Under the pieces are notes generated by a model. That model did no database searches. It was not told the origin of the DNA and saw only the letters and a list, made by a program, of their open reading frames with translations. From the NCBI RefSeq assembly GCF_004119455.1, contig NZ_NRQT01000013.1:1-64000 (forward strand): DNA of 64,000 bases, in the 5' to 3' direction. The translations under genes and the position numbers were made by a program. Positions 26,895-36,164 of the stretch are shown here, one piece after another. This DNA is from Chryseobacterium sp. CH25 (GTDB taxonomy: Bacteria > Bacteroidota > Bacteroidia > Flavobacteriales > Weeksellaceae). The number at the start of each line of letters is the position of its first letter. The first letter of the stretch is position 1.

Positions 26895-28349
26895 CTATGA
26901 TCTTTTAATAATTTTAGATAATATGGCTTTTTCTTTAAAAGCAACAAGCCCAAGAAATAAGATTAAAAATAGATTACCTATTAGATAATTAGTTCTGAAC
27001 TCATAAAAAGACAGTAAAGAGAAAGTAATGGTGAATGCCAGATACATTACTATTTTTCCAGTATTATAATGAATAGGGTATTGTCTTTGTCCCCAGATAT
27101 AAGAGATAACCATCATGGAGGTGAAAGTTATCAAAGCGGCCATAGCACTTGCCCAATATCCATATTGAGGGATAAACAGGAAGTTGATTAAAATAGTAAT
27201 ACATGCTCCGATAATAGAGATATACAATCCAACTCTTGTCTGATCTGAAAGCTTATACCATATAGAAAGATTAAGATAAATTCCTAAGAATAAGGCTCCA
27301 AGCATTACAAAAGGAATGATTTTAATTCCTTCATAATAAAGAGGATTTCCCAGATATTTTTCGGATATCCATTGAAGGTTTACCATAAGTCCCATATAAA
27401 TAATACAGCTGCAAATGACAAATACATCCATCAATACAGCATAGGTTTTATGAGAGTCTTTATTTTTAAAACTTGAGAAAAAATAAGGTTCAATACCCAG
27501 CTGGTAGGCCTGTCTGAAAACAGTAATAAAAGTGGCTATTTTATATACAGCACCATATACACCAATCTGGTGACGGGCTTCTTCTTCAGGGAGTAAATAT
27601 TTCAAGAACTGTCTGTCCAGCGTTTGGTTTACAATACCAGCAAGTCCGGCAATCATCACTGGCCATGAATAATTCATAATCCTTTTCCACAAGTTGAAAT
27701 CAAATTTAGAAAAACTGAAACTGAAGAATTCTTTCCCAACAATTAAAAGAGTAATAATACTTTGTATAAGATTGGCCACAAAAACATATCCGATACCGAA
27801 ATCAGGATTATATTTAAAACCTAATATTCCTTCAGGATGTTTCGGAAGCCATTTGATAAAAAATAACACCAGTAAAAAATAGATGGATGAACCTGCTACT
27901 TTTGAGAGCATATATTTAAAAGGTTTCCCTTGAAGTCTAAGAATTGCCGATGGAATGGTAGCAAAAGCATCTAATGAAAGAATAAATAAAAAGATAACCA
28001 GAAAGTTGACCTGATCCGGTGTTTCAAAAGCCTGTGCCAGCTGATATCGGAAAACATATCCTAAAATAAGATAGATAAGACCTATACTGATGATACTTAC
28101 TGAACATGTTGAAATCAACGTTTTCTTATCAATGTTTTCTTCCTGTGCAAAACGGAAGAAAGAAGTTTCCATACCGTGGGTAAGTAATACTGTAATTACT
28201 CCTGCAATAGAATACCAGTCTACAAAGGGAGATGAGGCTGCAGGACCAAAGAAGGAGGTAACAATTGGAGCAATAATAAAAGGGAAAATTCTCACTAATA
28301 CAGAGCTTAACCCATATACTGCCGTCTGTCCAAATAATTTCTTATACAA
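26895..28349 (-). CDS. Oligosaccharide flippase family protein
   Basis: 484 residues with about 12-14 transmembrane helices in the MATE/Wzx-like polysaccharide-exporter pattern: N-terminal KLFGQTAVYGLSSVLVRIFPFIIAPIVT, a repeated YGAVYKIATFITVFRQAYQLGIEPYFF in the second half, and a long hydrophobic C-terminus. It moves lipid-linked oligosaccharides across the inner membrane. The start is TTG (28347-28349); no in-frame ATG lies upstream, and the family N-terminus begins right there. It lies 148 bp upstream of the nucleotidyltransferase gene. Confidence 0.9.
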   Translation of the reverse strand: MYKKLFGQTAVYGLSSVLVRIFPFIIAPIVTSFFGPAASSPFVDWYSIAGVITVLLTHGMETSFFRFAQEENIDKKTLISTCSVSIISIGLIYLILGYVFRYQLAQAFETPDQVNFLVIFLFILSLDAFATIPSAILRLQGKPFKYMLSKVAGSSIYFLLVLFFIKWLPKHPEGILGFKYNPDFGIGYVFVANLIQSIITLLIVGKEFFSFSFSKFDFNLWKRIMNYSWPVMIAGLAGIVNQTLDRQFLKYLLPEEEARHQIGVYGAVYKIATFITVFRQAYQLGIEPYFFSSFKNKDSHKTYAVLMDVFVICSCIIYMGLMVNLQWISEKYLGNPLYYEGIKIIPFVMLGALFLGIYLNLSIWYKLSDQTRVGLYISIIGACITILINFLFIPQYGYWASAMAALITFTSMMVISYIWGQRQYPIHYNTGKIVMYLAFTITFSLLSFYEFRTNYLIGNLFLILFLGLVAFKEKAILSKIIKRS

Positions 28350-28554
28350 TTCAAAAAATTTTATGCAAATGTAAATATTTAGAAATTGATTTATTACGAG
28401 TGGTATTAAAATTCATTCATAAACCTTAATTTTGCTTTTCAGAGATGTTAAAAGCAGGATATTATCAGTTAATGATTGTATTTATTCATCAGTTTTATCT
28501 GAAAAATACCCTTTTTTTGCCTCTGATTTCTAATCTAATTTCTAAAAAAGTAAA

Positions 28555-29892
28555 ATGAAGACCCTAATCAAAAATGTAAACATCGTGAACGAAGGCAAAA
28601 TCTTCGAAAGCGATATCTTAATAGAAAATGACTTAATTTCTAAAATTGCTGCCGGAATTTCTGAAGAAGCGGATCAGGTAGTTGATGGTTCCGGAAAGTA
28701 CCTTCTTCCGGGAGTTATTGATGATCAGGTACATTTCCGTGATCCGGGTCTTACCCATAAAGGAGATATTGAAACTGAATCAAGATCAGCTATTGCCGGT
28801 GGGATAACCAGTTTTATCGATCAGCCTAATACAGTTCCCAATGCTGTTACTCAGGAATTATTGGCGGATAAATATGAGATAGCTTCTCAGAAAGCATATG
28901 CCAACTATGGTTTTATGATGGGAGGAACCAATGATAATCTTGAAGAAGTTTTAAAAACAAATCCAAGAAATGTTCCGGGAATTAAATTATTCCTTGGATC
29001 ATCTACAGGAAATATGTTGGTAGATAATCCTGAGACACTTGAAAATATTTTTAGCAATACCAAAATGCTGATTGCAGTTCACTGCGAAGATGAAGCTACC
29101 ATCAGAGCGAATACTCAAAAATATGTAGATGAATATGGAGAAGATATTCCAGTAAAATTTCACCATCTGATCAGAAGTGAAGAGGCTTGCTATAAATCTT
29201 CATCAAAAGCCATTGAATTGGCTCAGAAAACAGGAGCAAGACTTCACGTCTTCCACCTTTCTACGGCTAAGGAAATGGAATTATTCAGAAATGATATTCC
29301 ATTAAAAAACAAAAAGATTACCGCTGAGGTATGTGTTCATCACCTTACTTTTACGAATGATGATTATGAAACAAAAGGAGGTTTAATCAAGTGGAATCCG
29401 GCTGTAAAAACCCAAAAGGATAAAGATGCACTTTGGGAAGCATTGCTGGATGACAGAATTGACGTAATTGCAACAGACCACGCACCTCATACTGCAGAAG
29501 AGAAGAATAATGTATATACCAAATGCCCTTCTGGAGCACCATTAGTTCAACACTCATTGGTTGTAATGCTTGAAAATTATAAAAACGGGAAAATCTCCCT
29601 TGAGAAAATCGTTGAAAAGATGTCTCATAACCCAGCTATTCTTTTCAGAGTAGAGAAGAGAGGGTTTGTAAAAGAAGGATATAAAGCAGATCTTGTTTTG
29701 GTAGATTTAAATGCAGACTGGACGGTATCCAAAGATAATTTACTATACAAGTGCGGTTGGAGCCCGCTTGAAGGAATGAATTTCCACTCTAAAGTAACCC
29801 ACACTTTTGTAAATGGACACCTTGTTTATGATAACGGAAAAATTGCAGAGGAGAAATTTGGAGAGAGATTGCTTTTTGAAGCGAGAGACTAA
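28555..29892 (+). CDS. pyrC: Dihydroorotase
   Basis: A 445-residue amidohydrolase that cyclises carbamoyl-aspartate to dihydroorotate in pyrimidine synthesis. Metal and substrate motifs: DDQVHFRDPG (H60, R62, about 57-65), a second-shell HCED (about 176), HVFHLSTAKE (about 231) and ATDHAPHTAEEK (about 305) with the catalytic Asp. The central-strand Lys carboxylation seen in some class I enzymes is not clear here. It is monocistronic, with a strong terminator 19 bp downstream. Confidence 0.93.
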   Translation: MKTLIKNVNIVNEGKIFESDILIENDLISKIAAGISEEADQVVDGSGKYLLPGVIDDQVHFRDPGLTHKGDIETESRSAIAGGITSFIDQPNTVPNAVTQELLADKYEIASQKAYANYGFMMGGTNDNLEEVLKTNPRNVPGIKLFLGSSTGNMLVDNPETLENIFSNTKMLIAVHCEDEATIRANTQKYVDEYGEDIPVKFHHLIRSEEACYKSSSKAIELAQKTGARLHVFHLSTAKEMELFRNDIPLKNKKITAEVCVHHLTFTNDDYETKGGLIKWNPAVKTQKDKDALWEALLDDRIDVIATDHAPHTAEEKNNVYTKCPSGAPLVQHSLVVMLENYKNGKISLEKIVEKMSHNPAILFRVEKRGFVKEGYKADLVLVDLNADWTVSKDNLLYKCGWSPLEGMNFHSKVTHTFVNGHLVYDNGKIAEEKFGERLLFEARD

Positions 29893-29910
29893 ATCATATA
29901 CATTCAATAG

Positions 29911-29936
29911 AAGCGGGCTTTAGCCCGCTTTTTTTA
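29911..29936 (+). terminator. Rho-independent terminator of pyrC
   Basis: AAGCGGGCT / AGCCCGCTT stem with a 2-nt loop and T8 tail, directly followed by a related small palindrome TTGGCT-TT-AGCCAA near 29950. Confidence 0.9.
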
Positions 29937-30004
29937 TTTCAGATATTCCATTGGCTTTAGCCAAAACTTATTCATAATTTAATAAACTGGATAATATTTT
30001 TATT

Positions 30005-30077
30005 TCTCACAGATCACACAGGTTACGCAGATTTTAAAACATAATCATCTGTTCTATCTGCATAATCTGCGAGAGAT
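30005..30077. repeat. Imperfect inverted repeat in pyrC-GH92 spacer
   Basis: The left arm, starting TCTCACAGATCACACAGG and ending ACGCAGAT, pairs imperfectly with the right arm ATCTGCATAATCTGCGAGAG. Alternating 'CAGAT/ATCTG' units of this kind look like a dispersed palindromic element (REP/MITE type) rather than a terminator. No transposase is present. Confidence 0.5.
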
Positions 30078-30098
30078 TATTTAGTATTCTAAGAAACT

Positions 30099-32396
30099 CT
30101 ATTTTTTAGCTTTACTTCCCATATAAAAAGTAAGTTTTCCGCCATTCGTAATTTCAGAATGTTTCAATGTGAAATTCTTCACTTCTTTTCCATTTAAGAG
30201 AATCTTCTGTACATATACATTTTGTGGGCTCTGATTGATGGCTTCAATCTCAAATGTTTTCCCATTTTCTAAATTCAAAATAGCGTTATCAACGGCTGGG
30301 CTTCCAATGGAATAATCTTCTGAGCCGGGAGCCACAGGATAAAAACCTAATGAACTTAAAATATACCAGGCACTCATTTGTCCTGTATCGTCATTGCCAC
30401 CCAATCCATCAGGGGTTGCTTTGTATTGCATTTCAAGGATGTGGCGAATCTGCGATTGGGTTTTCCAGGGCTGGCCTGCCCAGTTGTAAAAATAAGCGAC
30501 ATGGTGGGCAGGTTCGTTACCGTGAACATATCCACCAATAATTCCTTCCCGGGTAATATCTTCTGTATCTGCGAAAAACTCATCAGGTAAATGCATGGAG
30601 AACAATTCATCAAGTTTTGAAGCAAATTTCTTTTTTCCGCCCATCATTGTGATGAGTGCATCTGGGTTTTGAGGAACAAAAAAGCTGTAGTTCCATGAGT
30701 TTCCTTCAATAAATCCCTGTCCGTGGGTACTTAATACATCAAAATCTTTTTTGAAGCTTCCATCAGCCAGACGTGGGCGCATAAAACCTGTAGATTTATC
30801 AAAATTATTCTTCCAGTTTTCAGAACGTTTGATGAACTGATTGTAAATTTCTGTTTCTCCCAGATGTTTTGCCAATTGAGCGATAGCCCAGTCATCATAA
30901 GCATATTCCAAAGTATTGGAGACAGAAGTTCCGTTTTTCTCTGCGGGAATATAGCCTAAGTCAATATATTGACCAATACCTTCGTAATCTCTTTTGTTTG
31001 CCGTTTCTACACAGGCTTTGAGAGCCTCTTTAGGATCACCATCATAATTACCTTTGATGATAGCATCTGCAACCACACTTACGCTATGATAGCCACTCAT
31101 GCACCAGTTATCATTAGCATAATGTGACCAGATGGGTAACATTTTCATAGAGAACTGATTGTAATGTGCGATCATAGATCTTACCATATCATTGTTGCGT
31201 TTCGGCTGAATAATATTAAAGAATGGATGAAGTGCCCGATAGGTATCCCAAAGAGAAAAAGTAGTATAGTTGGTAAAGTTTTCTGCTTTGTGCGTATTCT
31301 GATCCAATCCTTTATATTCTCCGTTTACATCCATATAGGTTGTAGGATTGATAAAGGTATGATACATTGCCGTATAAAAATTAGTTTTCTGAATATCCGA
31401 ACCTTTAATGACAATTTTATTTAACTCCTTATTCCAATCTTCCTGTGCTTTTGCTTTGATCTGATCAAAAGATAAGTTGCCAGCCTCTTTTTCAAGATTT
31501 TCTAATGCGTTGGCCTGACTTACCGGGGAAATGGCCAGTTTTATTTCAATGGCTTCATTTTCATTGGTATCAAAATCAAAATACATTTTCAGGTTCTTTC
31601 CAGCTATTTCCGGAAAGTTTTTTGTTTGATCGAACTTTCTCCAAAAACCTTTGTATACCTGTTTCTCATCATAATTTTTCTGTCCGTAGGATTTGAAAGG
31701 CTTTGAGAATTTCATGGCAAAATAAACGGTTCTGGTTCTTGCCCAGCCATTGGTTTGTCGGTAGCCGGTAATTGTATTTCCATTTTCCACACGAGCGTAG
31801 GTCCAGACATTTTTTCCGTCATAATTGTAGATTCCTGCCATCAGATCCAAAATAATATGGGACTGGTCAGATTTAGGGAAAGTATATCGGTGAACTCCAA
31901 CTCTGGGAGTAGCTGTTAATTCTGCTAAGATATTATGATCGTCAAGTTTTACCTGATAATATCCGGCTTCTGCTTTTTCGTTTTGGTGTGAGAACCTGCT
32001 TCTGTAACCTTTTTCAGGATTAGATGCTGTTCCTGGATTAAGCTGAAGTGTTCCCATGGTAGGCATTATCAGAAAATCCCCCAGATCGGAATGTCCTGTA
32101 CCACTGAAATGCGTAGAACTGAATCCTGTAATGGTTTTGTCTTCATAGCGGTAACCTGCACAGTATTTATACACTTCACCATTATATTTTCCATTAAGTT
32201 CATAAGAAATGGAATCAGTTTCAGGGCTTAATTGGATAGCTCCAAAGGGAACGGTAGCACCAGGATAGGTGTGTCCCATTTTTTCAGTTCCGATGAGTGG
32301 GTTTACATATTGATAAAGTTTTTCAAATTTTTGAGCATTCAAAACTGAAGTAAAAAACAGCAATGAAAGGGAAATAAATGTACTGGGGTTTTTCAT
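30099..32396 (-). CDS. GH92 alpha-mannosidase
   Basis: 765 residues with a signal peptide (ISLSLLFFTSVLNAQ). It is an exo-alpha-mannosidase of the calcium-dependent GH92 family, acting in the periplasm or at the surface. Visible family motifs: YVNPLIGTEKMGHTYPGATVPFG at the N-terminus, SHYANDNWCMSGYHSVSVVADA, GNEPAHHVAYFYNWAGQPW (the NEP glutamate is the usual acid), and GGNDDTGQMSAWYILSSLGFYPVAPGS (the base Asp region). Linkage specificity cannot be read directly. It lies 83 bp downstream of a response regulator gene transcribed in the same direction, with no tight coupling. Confidence 0.93.
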   Translation of the reverse strand: MKNPSTFISLSLLFFTSVLNAQKFEKLYQYVNPLIGTEKMGHTYPGATVPFGAIQLSPETDSISYELNGKYNGEVYKYCAGYRYEDKTITGFSSTHFSGTGHSDLGDFLIMPTMGTLQLNPGTASNPEKGYRSRFSHQNEKAEAGYYQVKLDDHNILAELTATPRVGVHRYTFPKSDQSHIILDLMAGIYNYDGKNVWTYARVENGNTITGYRQTNGWARTRTVYFAMKFSKPFKSYGQKNYDEKQVYKGFWRKFDQTKNFPEIAGKNLKMYFDFDTNENEAIEIKLAISPVSQANALENLEKEAGNLSFDQIKAKAQEDWNKELNKIVIKGSDIQKTNFYTAMYHTFINPTTYMDVNGEYKGLDQNTHKAENFTNYTTFSLWDTYRALHPFFNIIQPKRNNDMVRSMIAHYNQFSMKMLPIWSHYANDNWCMSGYHSVSVVADAIIKGNYDGDPKEALKACVETANKRDYEGIGQYIDLGYIPAEKNGTSVSNTLEYAYDDWAIAQLAKHLGETEIYNQFIKRSENWKNNFDKSTGFMRPRLADGSFKKDFDVLSTHGQGFIEGNSWNYSFFVPQNPDALITMMGGKKKFASKLDELFSMHLPDEFFADTEDITREGIIGGYVHGNEPAHHVAYFYNWAGQPWKTQSQIRHILEMQYKATPDGLGGNDDTGQMSAWYILSSLGFYPVAPGSEDYSIGSPAVDNAILNLENGKTFEIEAINQSPQNVYVQKILLNGKEVKNFTLKHSEITNGGKLTFYMGSKAKK

Positions 32397-32478
32397 GAAG
32401 AAAATAGATTATTAAAGGATAAAAATAATTAAAAATCAAAGAATAATGTAGTTTCATTTGAATTTATAAACTATTTTT

Positions 32479-33168
32479 TCATTTTTCAGAAAATCGAAAG
32501 CCTATTCCATGTAGATTTTCAATCAGTATATTTTCATCATTTACAAAAACCTTTCTCAGTCTTGAAATAAATACATCCAGGCTTCTTCCCATAAAATAAT
32601 CATCATCACCCCAAATCGCCTTTAGAATATCCTGCCTTTTCAAAACTGTATTTTTGTGACGGATAAAATAATGAAGAAGTTCAGACTCTCTTTGAGTAAG
32701 AGTGATGGTATCAATAGCGTTTTGTAAAGTATAATTTTTAGGATCAAAATCATACTTCCCAACCTTGTATTTGGAAGGATAGGTGTTTGTTTTTTTTGTA
32801 CGTTTTAGAAAAACTTCAATTTTTAGAATCAATTCTTCAATACTGAAGGGCTTTACCAGATAATCATCTGCTCCAATTTTTAACCCTTTAATCCTATCTT
32901 CTTTCAATGCTTTGGCGGAAATGAAAATAATAGGAATTTCAGTATTCTTATCACGAATGTATTGAGCCAGCTCAAATCCGTTGATCCCAGGCATCATGAT
33001 ATCTAAAAGGCAAATGTCAAAATCCTGTGCATTAAATGCTTCCAATGCAGATTTTCCATCAGGGAAACATGCAATGTCATAATAGCTTTCCAGGCTATCC
33101 TGAATCAGAAAGGCTATGGTTTCATCATCTTCGGCATACAAAATTTTAGACTTTTCCATGGTTTGCAT
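32479..33168 (-). CDS. OmpR/PhoB-family response regulator
   Basis: 229 residues. The receiver domain has acidic pocket EDD (13-15), phospho-acceptor D56 in CLLDIMMPG and K105-region VKPFS. The winged-helix domain starts at about 135 with LTQRESELLHYFIRHKNTVLKRQDILKAIWG and SRLRKVF. It controls transcription in response to the cognate kinase encoded 9 bp upstream (33178-34425). Either of two in-frame ATGs (33168, 33159) could be used. TTAAC repeats upstream of the kinase and of the divergent DUF1573 gene are candidate binding sites. Confidence 0.93.
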   Translation of the reverse strand: MQTMEKSKILYAEDDETIAFLIQDSLESYYDIACFPDGKSALEAFNAQDFDICLLDIMMPGINGFELAQYIRDKNTEIPIIFISAKALKEDRIKGLKIGADDYLVKPFSIEELILKIEVFLKRTKKTNTYPSKYKVGKYDFDPKNYTLQNAIDTITLTQRESELLHYFIRHKNTVLKRQDILKAIWGDDDYFMGRSLDVFISRLRKVFVNDENILIENLHGIGFRFSEK

Positions 33169-33177
33169 AGTATGAAT

Positions 33178-34425
33178 TTAAAATGGTAAAAATAAAGTAA
33201 TCGTAATTCCTTTGTCAGGATTGTTTTCAACTGAAATTTTCCAGTTATGCTGTTGCACAACCTTTTTTACATAGAATAATCCTAATCCAAAACCATTTAC
33301 CTCATCACTTTTTGGAGTATTGATCCTGTAGAATTTATCAAAAATATGAGGGATGTTTTTAGGAGGAATCCCTATCCCGTTATCTTTAAATTTTAAATAT
33401 AATCCTTTTGAATCTTTAGATGCTGAAATGAGAATGTTTGGGGTTGTATCACAATATTTGATGGAATTGTCCAGAAGGTTATACACAATATTCGTGAAAT
33501 GAAATTCATCTGCAATGATGGATGTTGTATTTTCTATTTCTATCCGTATCGTAAGATCTTCATTCTTTTGAATGATGGTGTCCTTAATTTCTGTGATGAA
33601 TGGTAATAAAACAATTCTCTGGAGTTTCAATGAGAGTCCTGAGGCATCATTTTTAGCAATATTCAAGATCTTTTCAATATGATTGTTCAGTTTATAGCTC
33701 TGATCTGTGATAATGGAAGTATAGGTTTTAAGTTTAGGGTTTTCCCTAATGAGTTCCTGCTTGGTAAGCGCTTCTGATGCCAGAAGTATAGAGGACAAAG
33801 GAGTTTTAAACTCATGCGTCATATTATTGATAAAATCCCTTTGGAGTTCTGAGAATTTTTTCTGTTGAATGATCGTATATATGGAATATACATACACCAG
33901 GAGAATAATAATAAGAGCAAATGTAAGCAAATACCAAAACCGTAATGAACTTATCAGATAAGTGGCTTTATCCGGAAAGCGTATAGAGAAATAATAGACC
34001 AGGTTTTCATGTTTCGGGAATTTTATTACCTTATTATTGGTGTTTTTCTGATGGGTGGAAATATATTTCCCATAGATCATTCGGTCGCTGCGGCAATTAT
34101 AGAGGGCATACACATAATTGGTATTGATCTGAAAACGGGTAAATTCAGTTTTTAAATAATGTTCAAGTACTGTAGGATGAAAATCATTGTTGACATTCAC
34201 CACATAATAGTCATTGGAAATATTCTGTACTGGATTTTCAGTAAAAGACGTTTTCCCACCGGATAATTTTTCAACTACTTCCAGCAACGCGATATTGACG
34301 GTCTGATTAAACTTTTTATCTTCAAGATTATAGGCTTGCCGGGTCCATAGAAGCTGAGCTATCAAAATCCCGATGATAGCGACAAATCCAAGTGTGATGA
34401 TAATATTAAGTTTCTTGATCTCCAT
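33178..34425 (-). CDS. Sensor histidine kinase
   Basis: 415 residues from the ATG at 34425 (a TTG at 34437 is less likely). Two membrane helices (about 8-28 and 163-184) flank a periplasmic sensor of about 135 residues. HisKA box FINNMTHEFKTPLSSI has H204. HATPase motifs are NLLDNSIKY (N), DNGIGIPP (G1) and GFGLGLFYVKK (G2). No HAMP is obvious. It is the partner of the response regulator 9 bp downstream, in an RprX/RprY-like arrangement. The signal is unknown. Confidence 0.93.
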   Translation of the reverse strand: MEIKKLNIIITLGFVAIIGILIAQLLWTRQAYNLEDKKFNQTVNIALLEVVEKLSGGKTSFTENPVQNISNDYYVVNVNNDFHPTVLEHYLKTEFTRFQINTNYVYALYNCRSDRMIYGKYISTHQKNTNNKVIKFPKHENLVYYFSIRFPDKATYLISSLRFWYLLTFALIIILLVYVYSIYTIIQQKKFSELQRDFINNMTHEFKTPLSSILLASEALTKQELIRENPKLKTYTSIITDQSYKLNNHIEKILNIAKNDASGLSLKLQRIVLLPFITEIKDTIIQKNEDLTIRIEIENTTSIIADEFHFTNIVYNLLDNSIKYCDTTPNILISASKDSKGLYLKFKDNGIGIPPKNIPHIFDKFYRINTPKSDEVNGFGLGLFYVKKVVQQHNWKISVENNPDKGITITLFLPF

Positions 34426-34470
34426 TTTCAGAAGCAATATTATCCAAAAATATCTATTTATTTTTTGTCA

Positions 34471-34507
34471 TTAACAACTTATTAACAAATGTTTGAGAAC
34501 GGTTAAC
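34471..34507. promoter_or_regulatory. TTAAC repeats upstream of kinase and DUF1573 genes
   Basis: TTAAC occurs at 34471-34475, 34482-34486 (11-bp period) and 34503-34507 (21 bp further), with a weaker TTTGAG between. OmpR-family regulators bind direct repeats with about 11-bp spacing, so this is a candidate site for the adjacent regulator. Confidence 0.45.
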
Positions 34508-34596
34508 AAGCCGGATCACTAATCCCCATTAGATTTGTTGTATCAAAAAAGATCATTCTCAATTTCCTTTTTAATTATTAACAAAAAATTGTACTC

Positions 34597-35007
34597 ATGA
34601 AAAATTTAAAAATTACTGCCCTTTTAGCTGTTTTAGCATGCTCTCCTTTTTATGCAGGAGTATTTCCTGTTGAAAATACTTCTGTTGTAAAGACTATTGC
34701 TGGAGTTATTAAATGGAAATCTGAATCTATTGATGTAGGAAACATTCCTCAAGGGAAACCTAAATTGATCAGATTTGAATTTACCAATACCTCTTCAAAA
34801 CCCATTGTAATAGAAAATGTAGCTCCATCATGTGGCTGTACAACTGCAGATTATACAAAAACGCCAATCCTTCCTGGGAAAAAAGGATTTGTAGAAGCTA
34901 GTTTTAATGCAGCAAGTCCAGGAATGTTTATGAAAACCGTTAACGTTACAACAAGTGACAGCAAAACTCCTAAAACACTTTCATTTAAAGGAGTAGTGGT
35001 TTCCTAA
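34597..35007 (+). CDS. DUF1573 domain periplasmic protein
   Basis: 136 residues with a signal peptide (1-20, LLAVLACSPFYAG). The DUF1573 immunoglobulin-like domain carries IDVGNIPQGKPKLIRFEFTNTSSKPIVIENV followed by the hallmark SCGCT (about 82-86) and ILPGKKGFVEASFNA. Family function is unknown; members are abundant exported proteins in Bacteroidota. It is transcribed divergently from a two-component operon and likely controlled by it through the TTAAC repeats between them. Confidence 0.9.
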   Translation: MKNLKITALLAVLACSPFYAGVFPVENTSVVKTIAGVIKWKSESIDVGNIPQGKPKLIRFEFTNTSSKPIVIENVAPSCGCTTADYTKTPILPGKKGFVEASFNAASPGMFMKTVNVTTSDSKTPKTLSFKGVVVS

Positions 35008-35028
35008 TTATTATTTAAAAATGTATTG

Positions 35029-35064
35029 AAAACAACCTGCGCATTAATTGTCGGGTTGTTTTTT
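35029..35064 (+). terminator. Terminator of the DUF1573 gene
   Basis: AAACAACCTG / CGGGTTGTTT stem (one G-U pair) with a T7 tail. Confidence 0.85.
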
Positions 35065-35194
35065 TGTTATACAAAGATGATGGTTTGTATCGTTTCTCAA
35101 AATGATGAAAAGAATAATTATTTATAACATCATTTCTCAGGGGATTTTCAAACTTTGCATTTTAATATTTATTATTTTTAAGAAAAAATAATTT

Positions 35195-36076
35195 ATGAGT
35201 CTATATACACAGCCAATGTTGCGCGAAGGTGCACTGAAAGATAAAGTAGCGATTGTAACCGGTGGCGGAAGCGGCCTTGGAAAAGCAATGACTAAATATT
35301 TTCTTGAACTGGGAGCCAATGTGGTGATCACATCCAGAAATCTGGAAAAATTACAGACTACAGCAAAGGAACTGGAAGAAGAAACAGGTGGAAAAGTTCT
35401 TTGTGTAGCATGTGATGTGAGAAATTGGGATGAGGTGGAAGCGATGAAGGAAGCAACGCTGAAGGAATTCGGAAAAATTGATATTCTTTTGAATAACGCA
35501 GCCGGAAACTTTATTTCTCCCACAGAAAAACTGACTCATTCTGCTTTTGATTCTATTTTAGATATTGTTTTAAAAGGAACAAAAAACTGTACCCTTTCTG
35601 TAGGAAAACACTGGATAGATTCTAAAACTCCGGGAACTGTACTGAATATTGTTACGACCTATGCATGGACAGGTTCTGCCTACGTTGTGCCATCTGCTTG
35701 CGCTAAAGCTGGTGTTTTGGCTATGACAAGATCATTAGCGGTAGAGTGGGCAAAATACGGAATCCGTTTCAATGCAATTGCTCCGGGACCTTTCCCTACA
35801 AAAGGAGCTTGGGACAGACTTCTTCCGGGAGATCTTCAGGAAAAATTCGATATGAAGAAAAAAGTTCCATTGAGAAGAGTAGGGGAACACCAGGAGCTTG
35901 CAAATCTTGCAGCTTATCTTGTTTCAGATTATTCTGCTTATATGAATGGTGAAGTGGTAACTATAGATGGTGGAGAATGGCTTCAGGGAGCAGGAGAGTT
36001 CAATATGCTGGAAGCTATTCCAAAGGAAATGTGGGATGCGCTTGAAGCAATGATTAAAGCGAAAAAATCAAACTAA
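35195..36076 (+). CDS. SDR oxidoreductase, 2,4-dienoyl-CoA reductase-like
   Basis: 293 residues. The Rossmann motif TGGGSGLG (22-29), CDVRNWDEV and LLNNAAGNF define a classical SDR. The usual YxxxK is replaced: the active-site segment is PSACAKAGVLAM, with Ser where Tyr normally sits and the Lys kept. The 2,4-dienoyl-CoA reductases (DECR type) show the same pattern and use another Tyr. It therefore probably reduces 2,4-dienoyl-CoA with NADPH during unsaturated fatty-acid oxidation. It stands alone between two terminators. Confidence 0.88.
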   Translation: MSLYTQPMLREGALKDKVAIVTGGGSGLGKAMTKYFLELGANVVITSRNLEKLQTTAKELEEETGGKVLCVACDVRNWDEVEAMKEATLKEFGKIDILLNNAAGNFISPTEKLTHSAFDSILDIVLKGTKNCTLSVGKHWIDSKTPGTVLNIVTTYAWTGSAYVVPSACAKAGVLAMTRSLAVEWAKYGIRFNAIAPGPFPTKGAWDRLLPGDLQEKFDMKKKVPLRRVGEHQELANLAAYLVSDYSAYMNGEVVTIDGGEWLQGAGEFNMLEAIPKEMWDALEAMIKAKKSN

Positions 36077-36091
36077 GATAATTAATTTTAA

Positions 36092-36130
36092 AAAAAAGCC
36101 CGGATTTGTAACAATTCCGGGTATTTTTTT
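36092..36130 (+). terminator. Terminator of the SDR gene
   Basis: CCCGGA..TCCGGG-based stem (CCCGGATTTG / CAATTCCGGG) flanked by A7 and T7 runs. Confidence 0.85.
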
Positions 36131-36164
36131 TACCTATGTATTATATTAGTAATATTTTTTTCAA

